A DNA stretch of 64,000 nt from Butyrivibrio sp. (lineage in GTDB: Bacteria; Bacillota; Clostridia; Lachnospirales; Lachnospiraceae), in assembly GCA_015056495.1 (NCBI GenBank), contig SVGC01000016.1, positions 1 through 64,000 on the forward strand. The letters are read 5' to 3'. Below are positions 1 to 8,448 of this stretch, in pieces. The notes under the pieces were generated by a model, which had not been told where the DNA came from, did no database searches, and saw nothing but the letters and a program-made list of their open reading frames with translations. Position 1 is the first letter of the stretch, and each line of letters begins with the position of its first letter. A program made the translations under genes and the position numbers.

Positions 1-70
1 CGCGTGTCCGGATAATAGAAGAATGCGTGTCCGGATAATTCAAGAATCTTGTCCGGATGTTACAAGAATC
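1..70. repeat. 22-23 bp tandem repeat, three units, open at window edge
   Basis: Three head-to-tail units share TGTCCGGAT (5-13, 28-36, 50-58) followed by AAT or GTT, two variable bases and AAGAAT. The third unit is the most diverged. The array may continue to the left of the window. There are no unique spacers, so it is not a CRISPR array. Confidence 0.75.
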
Positions 71-418
71 ATCATTGTAATATATTTTTTTCAGTTTCTC
101 GTCAAGTCCATACTTTTTCCAAATATCCATCATAAAAGATGTATCCCCACCACCTACATAAATGATATCTGCCATGTTCAAAATGCTATTAATTTCTTCA
201 TCAGTATAAGTTTCAGTAGTAAGTCTAAGTACACTTACTGTGCAGCCAAGGCTTTCAAATTCATTTTTAATACCTGTTATATAACCTTCTGCATCATGGC
301 TGGCAGTTCCGATAAATAGAAAGTTAGGATTTTTCTTGCTTGCCAATTTAACAATATACTCATTAATTCTGTGCGTAGTGTCTAATTCACCGCCTCCAAT
401 TGCAACAATTCTTCCCAT
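1..418 (-). pseudogene. Peptidase S51 (dipeptidase E)-like protein, 5' part only, diverted by tandem repeat
   Basis: Starts at ATG 418 behind a GGAGG. The product begins MGRIVAIGGGELDTT and carries the family's FIGTASHDAEGY and YVGGGDTSFMMDIWKKYG segments, typical of the type 1 glutamine amidotransferase-like S51 peptidases. Around residue 117, where relatives continue into the GxSAG strand with the catalytic serine, the reading frame instead enters the 22-23 bp tandem repeat at 1-70 and stays open to the window edge, encoding a repetitive non-family tail. The nucleophile serine is not in the window. Either the gene is truncated by the repeat array, or the rest lies beyond the edge after an insertion. 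Family assignment is fairly sure; pseudogene status is inferred. Confidence 0.6.
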
Positions 419-544
419 ATATTTATTCCTCCACAGTTTGTGATATATTGTAGTAATTATTTAGGTGATAAAACACTAGAATTCTAAAAAACTTAAAAAT
501 AATATAGAAAGAACAAATTGAAAAGTCAACGGAATTGTTTTTAG

Positions 545-577
545 ATAAAAAATGAGGAGTCTTAATAGGCTCCTCTT
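545..577 (-). terminator. Weak hairpin and T-run downstream of tRNA-Arg
   Basis: On the minus strand an AGGAG/CTCCT stem with a 10-nt loop is followed by CATTTTTTAT, a few bases after the tRNA 3' end. The stem is only 5 bp, so this is a weak candidate terminator. Confidence 0.45.
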
Positions 578-580
578 AGC

Positions 581-653
581 GTCCACGAGAGGATTCGAAC
601 CTCCGACCTCTGGCTTAGGAGGCTAGCGCTCTATCCAGCTGAGCTACGTGGAC
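581..653 (-). tRNA. tRNA-Arg (anticodon CCU)
   Basis: The reverse complement folds as a 73-nt cloverleaf: acceptor stem GTCCACG/CGTGGAC, D-arm GCTC/GAGC, anticodon loop CTCCTAA with anticodon CCT reading AGG, and T-loop TTCGAAT. The anticodon stem has one A-C mismatch at 29-41. CCA is not encoded. The tRNA decodes the rare AGG arginine codon. Confidence 0.93.
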
Positions 654-730
654 TTATAAACAAAAGAATATTATATATTCTTTGTTACCCGTATTTTGTT
701 TAACCCAAATTATCTTAGCTGTGCAAAGAT

Positions 731-758
731 AAAAGACATACCAACTGGCACGTCTTTT
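731..758. terminator. Terminator hairpin after the DUF3881 gene
   Basis: The arms AAAAGAC and GTCTTTT enclose a further stem, paired throughout if G-U is allowed (12 bp stem, 4-nt loop). It lies 33 bases past the stop of the minus-strand gene and ends in T-rich sequence on both strands, so it could act bidirectionally. Confidence 0.6.
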
Positions 759-790
759 ATGTTAGCATATTTACTGAGTTTATTCAAATT

Positions 791-1681
791 TTATTTGTTT
801 GGATAATTTATAATTCCCTGCATCCAGATATTTCCTTTAAATCTTCTGCCTACTTTTGGCTCTCCCATCAGATCTGCTGCATTTATACATACATCAAATT
901 CAAGTCCGTTACAATTTATTCTCATTATATAAATTGTTTCTTTGGTGAGTTTATTAACTACAGCTTTATATTCTAGAATTTCTCCAAGTACTGAATACTG
1001 ATCACACTCAACACCAAATGGCATAAAGAAGCTATCAACAAGGCTATATACGTCTTCTGTCTTAATCTTTTTAGATATTGTTGTATATGTATCCATGTCT
1101 CCCAGGGTCAGGCTTTCAATAGCGGCTTCATTTCCCTGTCTTGCTGCAGATATTAATCTATTTCGATCATTGTATTTTTGTCTTATTGCTCTTTTCTGTT
1201 GGCTACTTTTAGCAACCGGAAGAACTATGGTTCCTTTTACAGATAAGGCAGAGAGATTTAGTGTAGTACCTTTGATTGGAAGATTCTTTTCATTTTGTTG
1301 TTTTTTATATGCAATGATATTTTGGAGGTAAAAAATAAGTGTTACTCCGATTCTATTTTCATCACATACACCTGCATAGCTCTCTGTAGCAGCATGTCTC
1401 TCTACTGTAATATCTTCTCCTGAGCTTACCTTGCTGCCTCTTAGATATGGATAATAATATTCGTAGGTAAAAACGTCTTTTTCATCAAACTCACCGCATA
1501 CTGCCAGCCCCAGTCCATCAGCAAAATCAGTACAAAAAATTGCAAATAACTCGTTACCTTCTTCCTGTAAAGTTGCATATTCTCTTGTAGTGGCTTCCTG
1601 GATTGTTTTATTTATTATTTCTGTAAGTTCTTTTCTTGTTTTTATTTTACTAAAACCAACTGCTCTAAGAAATTTATGCAT
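791..1681 (-). CDS. DUF3881 family protein
   Basis: 296 aa soluble protein beginning MHKFLRAVGFSKIKTR, which I recognise as the start of the DUF3881 family, common in Lachnospiraceae and of unknown function. No signal peptide or membrane segment is visible. The body has a mixed alpha/beta look with a FDEKDVFTYEYYYPYLRG segment and a basic stretch near KSSQQKRAIRQKYNDRNR. It stands alone between tRNA-Arg and serS on the same strand, with its own downstream hairpin at 731-758. No catalytic motif can be named. The family call rests on recalled N-terminal similarity. Confidence 0.65.
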   Translation of the reverse strand: MHKFLRAVGFSKIKTRKELTEIINKTIQEATTREYATLQEEGNELFAIFCTDFADGLGLAVCGEFDEKDVFTYEYYYPYLRGSKVSSGEDITVERHAATESYAGVCDENRIGVTLIFYLQNIIAYKKQQNEKNLPIKGTTLNLSALSVKGTIVLPVAKSSQQKRAIRQKYNDRNRLISAARQGNEAAIESLTLGDMDTYTTISKKIKTEDVYSLVDSFFMPFGVECDQYSVLGEILEYKAVVNKLTKETIYIMRINCNGLEFDVCINAADLMGEPKVGRRFKGNIWMQGIINYPNK

Positions 1682-1732
1682 TTGCTTGGACCTTTCTAAC
1701 TAATAAATCAATATCTCTTTTAATTGTAGCAT

Positions 1733-1782
1733 AAGACCGCCAGTTCATACTACCTTTAAGGTTAGTTTCATCTGACGGTCTT
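1733..1782. other. Intergenic hairpin upstream of DUF3881 gene
   Basis: Imperfect inverted repeat: AAGACCGCCAG at the left and CTGACGGTCTT at the right (10 of 11 positions pair, the other is G-U on one strand), with a further ACTA/TAGT pairing inside. It has no adjacent T-run, so it is not a classic terminator. It sits between serS and the DUF3881 start, in the 5' region of the latter. Confidence 0.4.
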
Positions 1783-1816
1783 GTTAATTACATAACTATA
1801 TTACGATTAGAACAAA

Positions 1817-1946
1817 GAATGTCGCTTGCGACATTCTCGCGCCGAGCGCGGTTGCATTTATGCAACATTTACCTATCGCGCGAGTGCGCATCCTTAGCGG
1901 AGCGTATTTTATATCATAGGAAAGCAATTTCCTATGATATAAAATA
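1817..1946. repeat. R2 structured intergenic repeat, copy 1
   Basis: GC-rich element in AT-rich surroundings with successive inverted repeats: GAATGTCGC/GCGACATTC with a TT loop; CTCGCGC near 1836 able to pair with GCGCGAG near 1877; GTTGCAT/ATGCAAC with a TT loop; and a distal 20-bp perfect stem at 1903-1946 with a TTGC loop on the minus strand. A second copy is at 41090-41225. It lies directly behind the serS stop, where the distal hairpin could end transcription. Confidence 0.8.
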
Positions 1947-1949
1947 CTA

Positions 1950-3230
1950 TTATTCAGTAATAACTGTTTTTCCACCCATGTATGGCTGAAGTGCCTTTGG
2001 AATCTTTACTGTTCCATCAGCCTGGAGGTTGTTCTCAAGGAATGCAATGAGCATTCTTGGAGGAGCAACAACAGTGTTATTAAGTGTATGAGCAAGATAA
2101 TTTCCATTTTCACCTTTGATTCTGATTTTAAGTCTTCTTGCCTGAGCATCTCCAAGGTTAGAGCAGCTACCAACTTCAAAGTACTTTTTCTGTCTAGGTG
2201 ACCATGCTTCAACGTCGCATGACTTGCATTTAAGATCTGCAAGATCTCCTGAGCAGCACTCAAGTGTTCTTACTGGAATATCTAATGATCTGAAGAGATC
2301 AACTGTATTCTGCCAAAGCTTGTCATACCACATCTTTGAATCTTCTGGCTTACATACTACAATCATTTCCTGTTTTTCAAACTGGTGGATTCTGTATACG
2401 CCTCTTTCTTCAAGACCGTGTGCACCTTTTTCTTTTCTAAAACATGGTGAATATGATGTTAATGTCTGTGGCATCTGATCTTCTGTAAGTATCTGGTCTT
2501 TAAATCTTCCGATCATTGAGTGCTCTGATGTTCCGATAAGATAGAGATCTTCTCCTTCGATCTTATACATCATAGCATCCATTTCTGGGAAGCTCATAAC
2601 GCCTTCAACAACGTTGCCATGGATCATGAAAGGTGGTATGCAATATGTAAATCCTCTATCAATCATGAAATCTCTTGCATATGCAAGTACTGCAGAGTGA
2701 AGTCTTGCGATATCACCCATGAGATAATAGAATCCATTTCCAGCCACTCTTCTAGCTGCATCAAGATCAATACCATGAAGTCTTTCCATTATATCTGTGT
2801 GATATGGAATTTCAAAATCTGGAACAACTGGATCACCGAATTTCTGGATTTCTACATTTTCAGAATCATCTTTTCCGATAGGTACTGTGTCATCAATGAT
2901 CTGAGGAATGATCATCATCTTATTAAGTACTTCATCATCTACTTCTTTCTGTCTAGCTTCAAGTTCTTCAAGTCTCTTAGCACTCTTAGCAACTTCTTCT
3001 TTCATTGCCATTGCTTCTTCTTTTTTACCCTGAGCCATGAGTGCACCGATTTCTTTAGAAATCTTATTTTTCTTTGCTCTAAGATCATCAGCTTCCTGCT
3101 GAACTGCTCTTCTCTCATCATCCAGTTTAATTACTTCATCTACTAATGGAAGTTTCTCATCCTGGAATTTTTTCTTAATGTTTTCTCTTACTACATCTGG
3201 ATTTTCTCTTAAGAACTTAATGTCAATCAT
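1950..3230 (-). CDS. serS: Serine--tRNA ligase
   Basis: Cytosolic class II synthetase that charges tRNA-Ser (and tRNA-Sec where present). 426 aa, the normal length. Residues about 1-110 form the N-terminal antiparallel coiled coil that grips the tRNA variable arm (MIDIKFLRENPDVVRENIKK onward). The catalytic part carries motif 2 (SPCFRKEKGAHG) and a motif 3 ending PPRMLIAFLEN, where the ATP-binding arginine is kept but the usual GSGLAVGR run is replaced by NNTVVAPPR. Start ATG follows AAGGAGC. It sits 42 nt behind the DUF4446 gene in the parA-parB-DUF4446-serS set. The upstream gap is too short for a T-box, so it is probably expressed with that set. Confidence 0.95.
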   Translation of the reverse strand: MIDIKFLRENPDVVRENIKKKFQDEKLPLVDEVIKLDDERRAVQQEADDLRAKKNKISKEIGALMAQGKKEEAMAMKEEVAKSAKRLEELEARQKEVDDEVLNKMMIIPQIIDDTVPIGKDDSENVEIQKFGDPVVPDFEIPYHTDIMERLHGIDLDAARRVAGNGFYYLMGDIARLHSAVLAYARDFMIDRGFTYCIPPFMIHGNVVEGVMSFPEMDAMMYKIEGEDLYLIGTSEHSMIGRFKDQILTEDQMPQTLTSYSPCFRKEKGAHGLEERGVYRIHQFEKQEMIVVCKPEDSKMWYDKLWQNTVDLFRSLDIPVRTLECCSGDLADLKCKSCDVEAWSPRQKKYFEVGSCSNLGDAQARRLKIRIKGENGNYLAHTLNNTVVAPPRMLIAFLENNLQADGTVKIPKALQPYMGGKTVITE

Positions 3231-3272
3231 TTCTTGCTCCTTTTATATTGTATAAAATATAATTTTAATAAA

Positions 3273-3791
3273 TTAATAATTGATAGCATTTTGTAGTGCT
3301 TGCGCTTCTTCTCTTCCAAGTTCTGTGTCGCTTTGACCATTTTTTATTATTTTGGAATACTGGTAACAACTTTCTGCACTTCTTACTGAATTAAGTATGA
3401 TTCCATTATCATTCTGGTCAAGTAGTGCTAATGCAAAACTTAAATTTCCACCAAGCTTGAACGAATCATATCTTACAATACTTACCTTCTGAAAGCAACC
3501 TGCTAATCTTGCATTCAGTCTATTAATATCATTTTGGTTCTTTTCAGTGGTTTTCTTAATTATTTCATTTTGTTGGAATATACTAAATATTTCATCTTCC
3601 AGACTAGCTGCTTCTTTTCCTTCAAAGAATCTGTCTATGCGTCTGCTCAATTTCTTAATTTTCTTATTTTGTTTTATTACTATTATAAGAAGAACTACAA
3701 TTATTAAAAATAGAATAATTAATCCTATAAGTACAATTGCTCCATCTATATTCCCAAGTCCTAATAGGTTCTGCAAAAGATTACTTGTCAT
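3273..3791 (-). CDS. DUF4446 family membrane protein
   Basis: 172 aa. One strong N-terminal transmembrane segment (about residues 18-40, rich in I, L, V) is followed by a basic patch and coiled coil, then a soluble C-terminal domain with the family pattern VRYDSFKLGGNLSFALALLDQNDNGIIL (residues about 103-130). Function unknown. The gene is regularly found just after parB in clostridia, as here (24 nt gap), which hints at a link with chromosome partition or the cell envelope. That link is contextual only. Confidence 0.85.
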   Translation of the reverse strand: MTSNLLQNLLGLGNIDGAIVLIGLIILFLIIVVLLIIVIKQNKKIKKLSRRIDRFFEGKEAASLEDEIFSIFQQNEIIKKTTEKNQNDINRLNARLAGCFQKVSIVRYDSFKLGGNLSFALALLDQNDNGIILNSVRSAESCYQYSKIIKNGQSDTELGREEAQALQNAINY

Positions 3792-3815
3792 TATTATGTC
3801 CCATCCTTTTTGTTT

Positions 3816-4742
3816 TTATACTGACAGTTTATCTGCTATCTTTTCAAGATCATCTGTATTATAGAATTCGATTTCTATCTTTCCAGATCCATCGCCTTTG
3901 GCTGATGATGATATTTGAACTTTCGTACCTATTTTTGATTTGAGTTTTTCTTCTAATTGTCTATATGCTGTTTCAAGACTTTCATTCTTTGCTACAAGTT
4001 TTGGTGTCTTTGGAATCTTATCCAGGTTCTTAACAAGTTTTTCTGTTTCTCTAACACTTAACTTTTCATCAAATATTTTCTGAGCTATTTCATATTGCTT
4101 TTCAGGATTTTCTATAGATATCAATGCTCTTGCATGGCCTGTAGAAATCTTTCCTTCAATTACCATCTGTTGCACTTCGTCACATAACTTCAAAAGTCTC
4201 ATAGAGTTTGTAACTGCTACTCTACTTTTTGATACTCTTGCAGCAACTTCATCCTGCTTTAAATTAAATTCAGTTAAAAGTCTCTTATATGCCTGTGCTT
4301 CTTCAATCGGATTTAAGTCTTCTCTTTGAATATTTTCTATAAGGGATATCTCTACTATTTCCTGCTCAGTATAATTCTTTATGATAGCAGGTACTTCTTT
4401 GAGTCCAGCCTTTTTTGCTGCTCTCCATCTTCTCTCACCAGCTATGATCTCGTAGTGGTCTTTTCTATCCTGTACTACAAGTGGTGATAAAATTCCATAC
4501 TGTTTTATTGAATCAGATAACTCTAATATTGCATCCTCATCAAAGTTCTTTCTTGGCTGTTCTCTATTCGGTTCAATCTTTGTAATATTTATTTTTACTA
4601 CTTGTCCCTCTTCGAGTACAACTTCTTCTTTTACACTTCTAGCAGTTTTTACTGCTGTTTTACTTTTTTCAACCTTAGTACTTGCTGGAATGATAGAATC
4701 CAATCCTTTTCCTAAGCCACGTTTCACGTTTTTTGGAGCCAT
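3816..4742 (-). CDS. parB: Chromosome partition protein ParB (Spo0J family)
   Basis: 308 aa CTP-dependent DNA clamp that loads at parS sites and recruits SMC. An N-terminal basic ParA-stimulating stretch starts MAPKNVKRGLGKGLDS. The CTP-binding motif GERRWRAA is at residues 102-109, ENIQREDLNPIEEA at 137-150, and the helix-turn-helix near 163-185 (KQDEVAARVSKSRVAVTN). A C-terminal dimerisation domain ends the protein. It is preceded by GAGGGG at the ATG. Its gene lies 23 nt after parA, and the target sites are just upstream of parA at 5629-5728. Confidence 0.96.
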   Translation of the reverse strand: MAPKNVKRGLGKGLDSIIPASTKVEKSKTAVKTARSVKEEVVLEEGQVVKINITKIEPNREQPRKNFDEDAILELSDSIKQYGILSPLVVQDRKDHYEIIAGERRWRAAKKAGLKEVPAIIKNYTEQEIVEISLIENIQREDLNPIEEAQAYKRLLTEFNLKQDEVAARVSKSRVAVTNSMRLLKLCDEVQQMVIEGKISTGHARALISIENPEKQYEIAQKIFDEKLSVRETEKLVKNLDKIPKTPKLVAKNESLETAYRQLEEKLKSKIGTKVQISSSAKGDGSGKIEIEFYNTDDLEKIADKLSV

Positions 4743-4765
4743 CCCCTCAACTTCCTTTCTAATAA

Positions 4766-5533
4766 TTAATCAAATACTCTATTTATTACTTCATCTGCAA
4801 GAAGTCTATAGGCTTCTGCCCCTGCAGATTTTGTATCATATGAATTAATAGGTATTCCATAGCTTGGAGCTTCTGCTAAACGTATATTTCTAGGAATAAT
4901 TGTTTTATAAACATTTTCCTGAATATGCTCTTTAACATTCTCTACAACCTGTAATGACAGATTTGTCCTTGAATCAAACATAGTAAATACAACACCTTCC
5001 ATCTCTAATTCAGGATTCAATCTTTCTCTAACAAGGTTAACTGTATGTACTAACTGGCTTAATCCTTCCAAAGCATAATACTCACACTGAATTGGAACAA
5101 GAACTGTATTAGCTGTTGTCATAGCATTAACTGTTAACATACTAAGTGATGGCGGGCAATCAATTATGATAAAGTCATATTCATCTTTTACTTTATCAAT
5201 TTCATTTTTTAGTATATATTCTTTTTCCTCTACATCAATTAATTCAATTTCTACAGCAGCCAGATTTACATTTGATGGAATTATATCCACTCCATCATAT
5301 ATTTCCTTCTTAATTGCATCCTCTATACTACATTCACCTATCATTAATTCATAGATGGTATTTTCAATTTCATTTTTATCCAGCCCATAACCACTTGTTG
5401 TATTTCCCTGTGGATCAGTGTCTACTACTAACACTCTTTTTCCTTTTTCGGCCAGAGATGATGATAGATTTATTGATGTTGTTGTTTTACCTACGCCGCC
5501 TTTTTGGTTGGCTATTGCAATTATTCTTCCCAT
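4766..5533 (-). CDS. parA: Chromosome partition ATPase ParA (Soj)
   Basis: 255 aa deviant-Walker ATPase of the MinD/ParA family. KGGVGKTT at residues 11-18 holds the signature lysine, VDTDPQGN is the switch I region, and FIIIDCPPSLS is Walker B. Together with ParB it positions the replicated origins; Soj also regulates DnaA in Bacillus. 255 aa is the usual chromosomal ParA length without a DNA-binding N-terminal extension. Start ATG is behind AGAGG. First gene of the parA-parB-DUF4446-serS set, about 13 kb to the left of the window's middle and 8 kb from oriC. Confidence 0.96.
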   Translation of the reverse strand: MGRIIAIANQKGGVGKTTTSINLSSSLAEKGKRVLVVDTDPQGNTTSGYGLDKNEIENTIYELMIGECSIEDAIKKEIYDGVDIIPSNVNLAAVEIELIDVEEKEYILKNEIDKVKDEYDFIIIDCPPSLSMLTVNAMTTANTVLVPIQCEYYALEGLSQLVHTVNLVRERLNPELEMEGVVFTMFDSRTNLSLQVVENVKEHIQENVYKTIIPRNIRLAEAPSYGIPINSYDTKSAGAEAYRLLADEVINRVFD

Positions 5534-5628
5534 TTTCCTCTTTTCTGTGACTAAGCACCCTCCTCATATATTACCATTGTGAAACAAATAGTCCAGTTTA
5601 TCAATATTTTATATATTTTTTATTATAT

Positions 5629-5644
5629 GTTTCACGGAAAATCA
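5629..5644. promoter_or_regulatory. Degenerate parS-like site
   Basis: TGTTTCACGGAAA matches the left half of parS and then departs (the T of CGTGAAA is missing). Probably a decayed or weak third ParB site. Confidence 0.45.
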
Positions 5645-5663
5645 TCAATATCTTGCGTTTTTA

Positions 5664-5679
5664 TGTTTCACGTGAAACA
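5664..5679. promoter_or_regulatory. parS: parS site (perfect)
   Basis: TGTTTCACGTGAAACA is a perfect 16-bp palindrome identical to the Spo0J consensus. It lies 131 bp upstream of the parA start, so ParB can bind next to its own operon. Confidence 0.95.
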
Positions 5680-5712
5680 ATTTCTAGTGATTAATATAAT
5701 TATTTTATAAAA

Positions 5713-5728
5713 TGTTTCACGTGAAACT
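5713..5728. promoter_or_regulatory. parS: parS site (one mismatch)
   Basis: TGTTTCACGTGAAACT differs from consensus only in the last base. It is 49 bp from the perfect site and 12 bp from the rsmG stop codon. Confidence 0.9.
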
Positions 5729-5739
5729 AATAATTAGAT

Positions 5740-6480
5740 TCAACATAAAGGATTTTTAGCAGGGATACCTGCTTTACGTGGGTAATTCTTAGATGTCTTT
5801 TCAACCTTATCTGAAACACAAATATATCTCTTAATATCAGAATTAGGTAATTCAAATTCAAACAGGTCATTAAATCTGCCACCTAATAAATGAATGGCTT
5901 TTTTTCCGTTAGGTAATTCTTCAAATATCTTTTCGCCTTTATAACAAATGAATTGACCACCAACTTTTACATAAGGTAAACAAAACTCTGATAAAGTGGC
6001 AAGATTAGCAACTGCACGAGAAACAGCCAAATCATATTTTTCACGAAGTTCACCGTTACGATATGCAGCATAATCTTCAGCTCTGCCATGTACGGTTTCT
6101 ATTTTACCACAATCATTATTAAGATGCAGTTGTTCAATTACTTCATTTAAAAAATTAAGTCGTTTCTGAAGAGAGTCAAATAAAGTAACATTCAAATTAG
6201 GAAAAACAATTTTTAAAGGTATGCCAGGAAAACCTGCACCAGTACCAATATCAATAATATGAAGGTCATTCTGAGTAAAATCAAAATATTGACATGCAGA
6301 AATGCTATCCAAAAAATGAAGCTTACATACATCATTAAATTCTGTTATGGCAGTAAGATTCATTTTCTGATTCCACTCTATCAGGAGATTAAAATACTGA
6401 TCAAACTGATTTAATTGTTCATCAGATAAAACAATATTATATTCCTTTAAGTCTTCAATTAACTGAGAATAGTTATTCAT
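5740..6480 (-). CDS. rsmG: 16S rRNA (guanine(527)-N7)-methyltransferase RsmG
   Basis: 246 aa SAM-dependent methyltransferase acting on G527 (E. coli numbering) of 16S rRNA; loss gives low-level streptomycin resistance in other bacteria. The N-terminal helices include LIEWNQKMNLTAI, a family hallmark, the SAM-binding loop is DIGTGAGFPGIPLKI, and AVSRAVANLATLSEF follows. Normal length. ATG start behind TTGGAG. The gene follows mnmG with a 24-nt gap in the conserved mnmE-mnmG-rsmG order on the left flank of the origin. Confidence 0.95.
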   Translation of the reverse strand: MNNYSQLIEDLKEYNIVLSDEQLNQFDQYFNLLIEWNQKMNLTAITEFNDVCKLHFLDSISACQYFDFTQNDLHIIDIGTGAGFPGIPLKIVFPNLNVTLFDSLQKRLNFLNEVIEQLHLNNDCGKIETVHGRAEDYAAYRNGELREKYDLAVSRAVANLATLSEFCLPYVKVGGQFICYKGEKIFEELPNGKKAIHLLGGRFNDLFEFELPNSDIKRYICVSDKVEKTSKNYPRKAGIPAKNPLC

Positions 6481-6504
6481 ATATACTCCAAATAAATTAG
6501 TAAA

Positions 6505-8424
6505 CTATTTACGATTCATAGAATCAATATAAACAAGAAGTACAGAAACATCAGCCGGATTAACACCACCTATACGAGAAGCCTGTCCTATATTAGTAGG
6601 ATTAAACTTCTTTAATTTCTGTCTTGCTTCAAGACGTAGACTAAGTACGTCATCATAATTGATATCAGCAGGTATTAATTTATGTTCCAGTTTTTTAAAT
6701 TGATCAACCTGTCGTTGCTGTCTTTCAATGTATCCTTCATATTTTATTGAGATCTCGACCTGATCAATTATTTCATCATCAAGTTCAGATCTATCAGGAT
6801 CTATATCACTTATGATCTTATAAGATAATTCTGGTCTACAAATTAGTTCAGCAAGAGAGCAAGCTGTTTTTAAAGTGGAAGATCCATGAGCAGTCATAAA
6901 TTCCTGTATATTCTTAGATGCTCCAACAAAAGTATTTTTTAATCTTTCAACTTCTTCAGAAATGCATTTCTTCTTATATAAAACTCTATTATATTGTTCT
7001 TCAGATATAAGACCAACTTCATATCCTTTTTCTCGTAATCTCAAATCTGCATTATCCTGTCTAAGAAGCAGTCGGTACTCTGCTCTTGAAGTCATCATTC
7101 GATAAGGTTCAAGATTCTCTTTTGTAACAAGATCATCGACAAGGACACCAATATATCCTTCAGAACGATCAATGTATAAGAATGGTTTTCCTTTTATCTG
7201 CATAGCAGCATTAATACCGGCATATAAACCTTGAGCTGCAGCTTCTTCATAACCACTACTTCCATTAAACTGACCACCACTAAATAATCCATAGACATTT
7301 TTAAATTCTAATGATGGATGAAGTTGTCCAGGAGTTAAACAATCGTATTCAATAGCATAAGCATTTTTAACTATCTTACAATTTTCAAGACCAGGAACAG
7401 ATCTATACATTGCAATCTGAACATCTTCTGGCATAGAAGAAGACATGCCATCAACATATACTTCGTTAGTAAACGATCCTTCAGGTTCAATAAATACTTG
7501 GTGTCTGTTTTTATCTGGAAACTTAATTACTTTATCTTCAATAGAAGGACAATAACGAGGTCCGATTCCTTCAATAATACCAGCATAAATAGGTGATCTA
7601 TCAATGTTTTTACGTATTATTTCATGTGTTTCTTCGTTGGTATAAGTCAACCAGCAGGAAACTTGTTCTCTTTGAATAGTTTCCGGATTTGTTTCAAATG
7701 AAAATGGTATTACAGGATCGTCACCTTTCTGCTCAGACATTTTTGAATAATCAATAGTATTACCGTCCATACGAGCAGGTGTACCAGTTTTAAATCTTCG
7801 AAGTTCAATTCCATTATCAATAAGAGATTTAGATAATTCATTAGATGGCTGTAAACCATTAGGGCCTGTATAAGTAATAGCTTCACCACAAAGGCATCTT
7901 GCTTTAAGATAAGTACCGGTACATAAAATAACAGCTTTGGCATTATATATAGTTCCTGTATAAAACTTAACACCAGTAATCTTTTTTCTATATCCTTCTG
8001 AATAAAGTTTATCTGATACATCTATATCAGTAGTTATTAATTCAGTAACCTCGCCCTGTTTAATAGTAAGATGTTCCTGACTTTCAAGAACAGCCTTCAT
8101 AGAAAGGGAATATTTCAGTTTATCAGCCTGAGCTCTAAGTGAATGTACAGCAGGACCTTTTGAAGTATTAAGCATCTTGGACTGGATAAAAGTTTTATCA
8201 ATATTTTTACCCATTTCACCACCAAGTGCATCAATTTCTCTAACAAGGTGACCTTTTGAAGATCCACCAATATGTGGATTACAAGGCATAAAAGCAATAT
8301 TATCTGCACTTAAAGTAAAGACAACAGTCTCAAGTCCAAGCCTTGCGCATGCAAGAGCTGCTTCACAACCAGCATGTCCGGCACCAATTACTGCAACATC
8401 TATATTTTCAAAAACGTGATTCAT
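6505..8424 (-). CDS. mnmG: tRNA uridine-5-carboxymethylaminomethyl synthase subunit MnmG (GidA)
   Basis: 639 aa FAD enzyme that works with MnmE to place the cmnm5 group on wobble U34 of tRNAs. The N-terminal dinucleotide-binding motif is [17 protein letters not shown]. The FAD-family segment [20 protein letters not shown] and the C-terminal MnmE-contact region ending [19 protein letters not shown] are intact. Length is normal. ATG start behind TTGGAG. Lies 24 nt after mnmE. Confidence 0.97.
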   Translation of the reverse strand: MNHVFENIDVAVIGAGHAGCEAALACARLGLETVVFTLSADNIAFMPCNPHIGGSSKGHLVREIDALGGEMGKNIDKTFIQSKMLNTSKGPAVHSLRAQADKLKYSLSMKAVLESQEHLTIKQGEVTELITTDIDVSDKLYSEGYRKKITGVKFYTGTIYNAKAVILCTGTYLKARCLCGEAITYTGPNGLQPSNELSKSLIDNGIELRRFKTGTPARMDGNTIDYSKMSEQKGDDPVIPFSFETNPETIQREQVSCWLTYTNEETHEIIRKNIDRSPIYAGIIEGIGPRYCPSIEDKVIKFPDKNRHQVFIEPEGSFTNEVYVDGMSSSMPEDVQIAMYRSVPGLENCKIVKNAYAIEYDCLTPGQLHPSLEFKNVYGLFSGGQFNGSSGYEEAAAQGLYAGINAAMQIKGKPFLYIDRSEGYIGVLVDDLVTKENLEPYRMMTSRAEYRLLLRQDNADLRLREKGYEVGLISEEQYNRVLYKKKCISEEVERLKNTFVGASKNIQEFMTAHGSSTLKTACSLAELICRPELSYKIISDIDPDRSELDDEIIDQVEISIKYEGYIERQQRQVDQFKKLEHKLIPADINYDDVLSLRLEARQKLKKFNPTNIGQASRIGGVNPADVSVLLVYIDSMNRK

Positions 8425-8448
8425 TATAAATCTCCAAATAATAAATAA

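Noticed and set aside
1-70. CRISPR array from the repeated TGTCCGGAT units
   Set aside because: Units are contiguous at 22-23 bp with no unique spacers and no cas genes nearby.
2619-3146. 175-aa plus-strand frame inside serS
   Set aside because: Antisense to a clearly coding gene, with S/C/F/I-rich shadow composition and no ribosome site.
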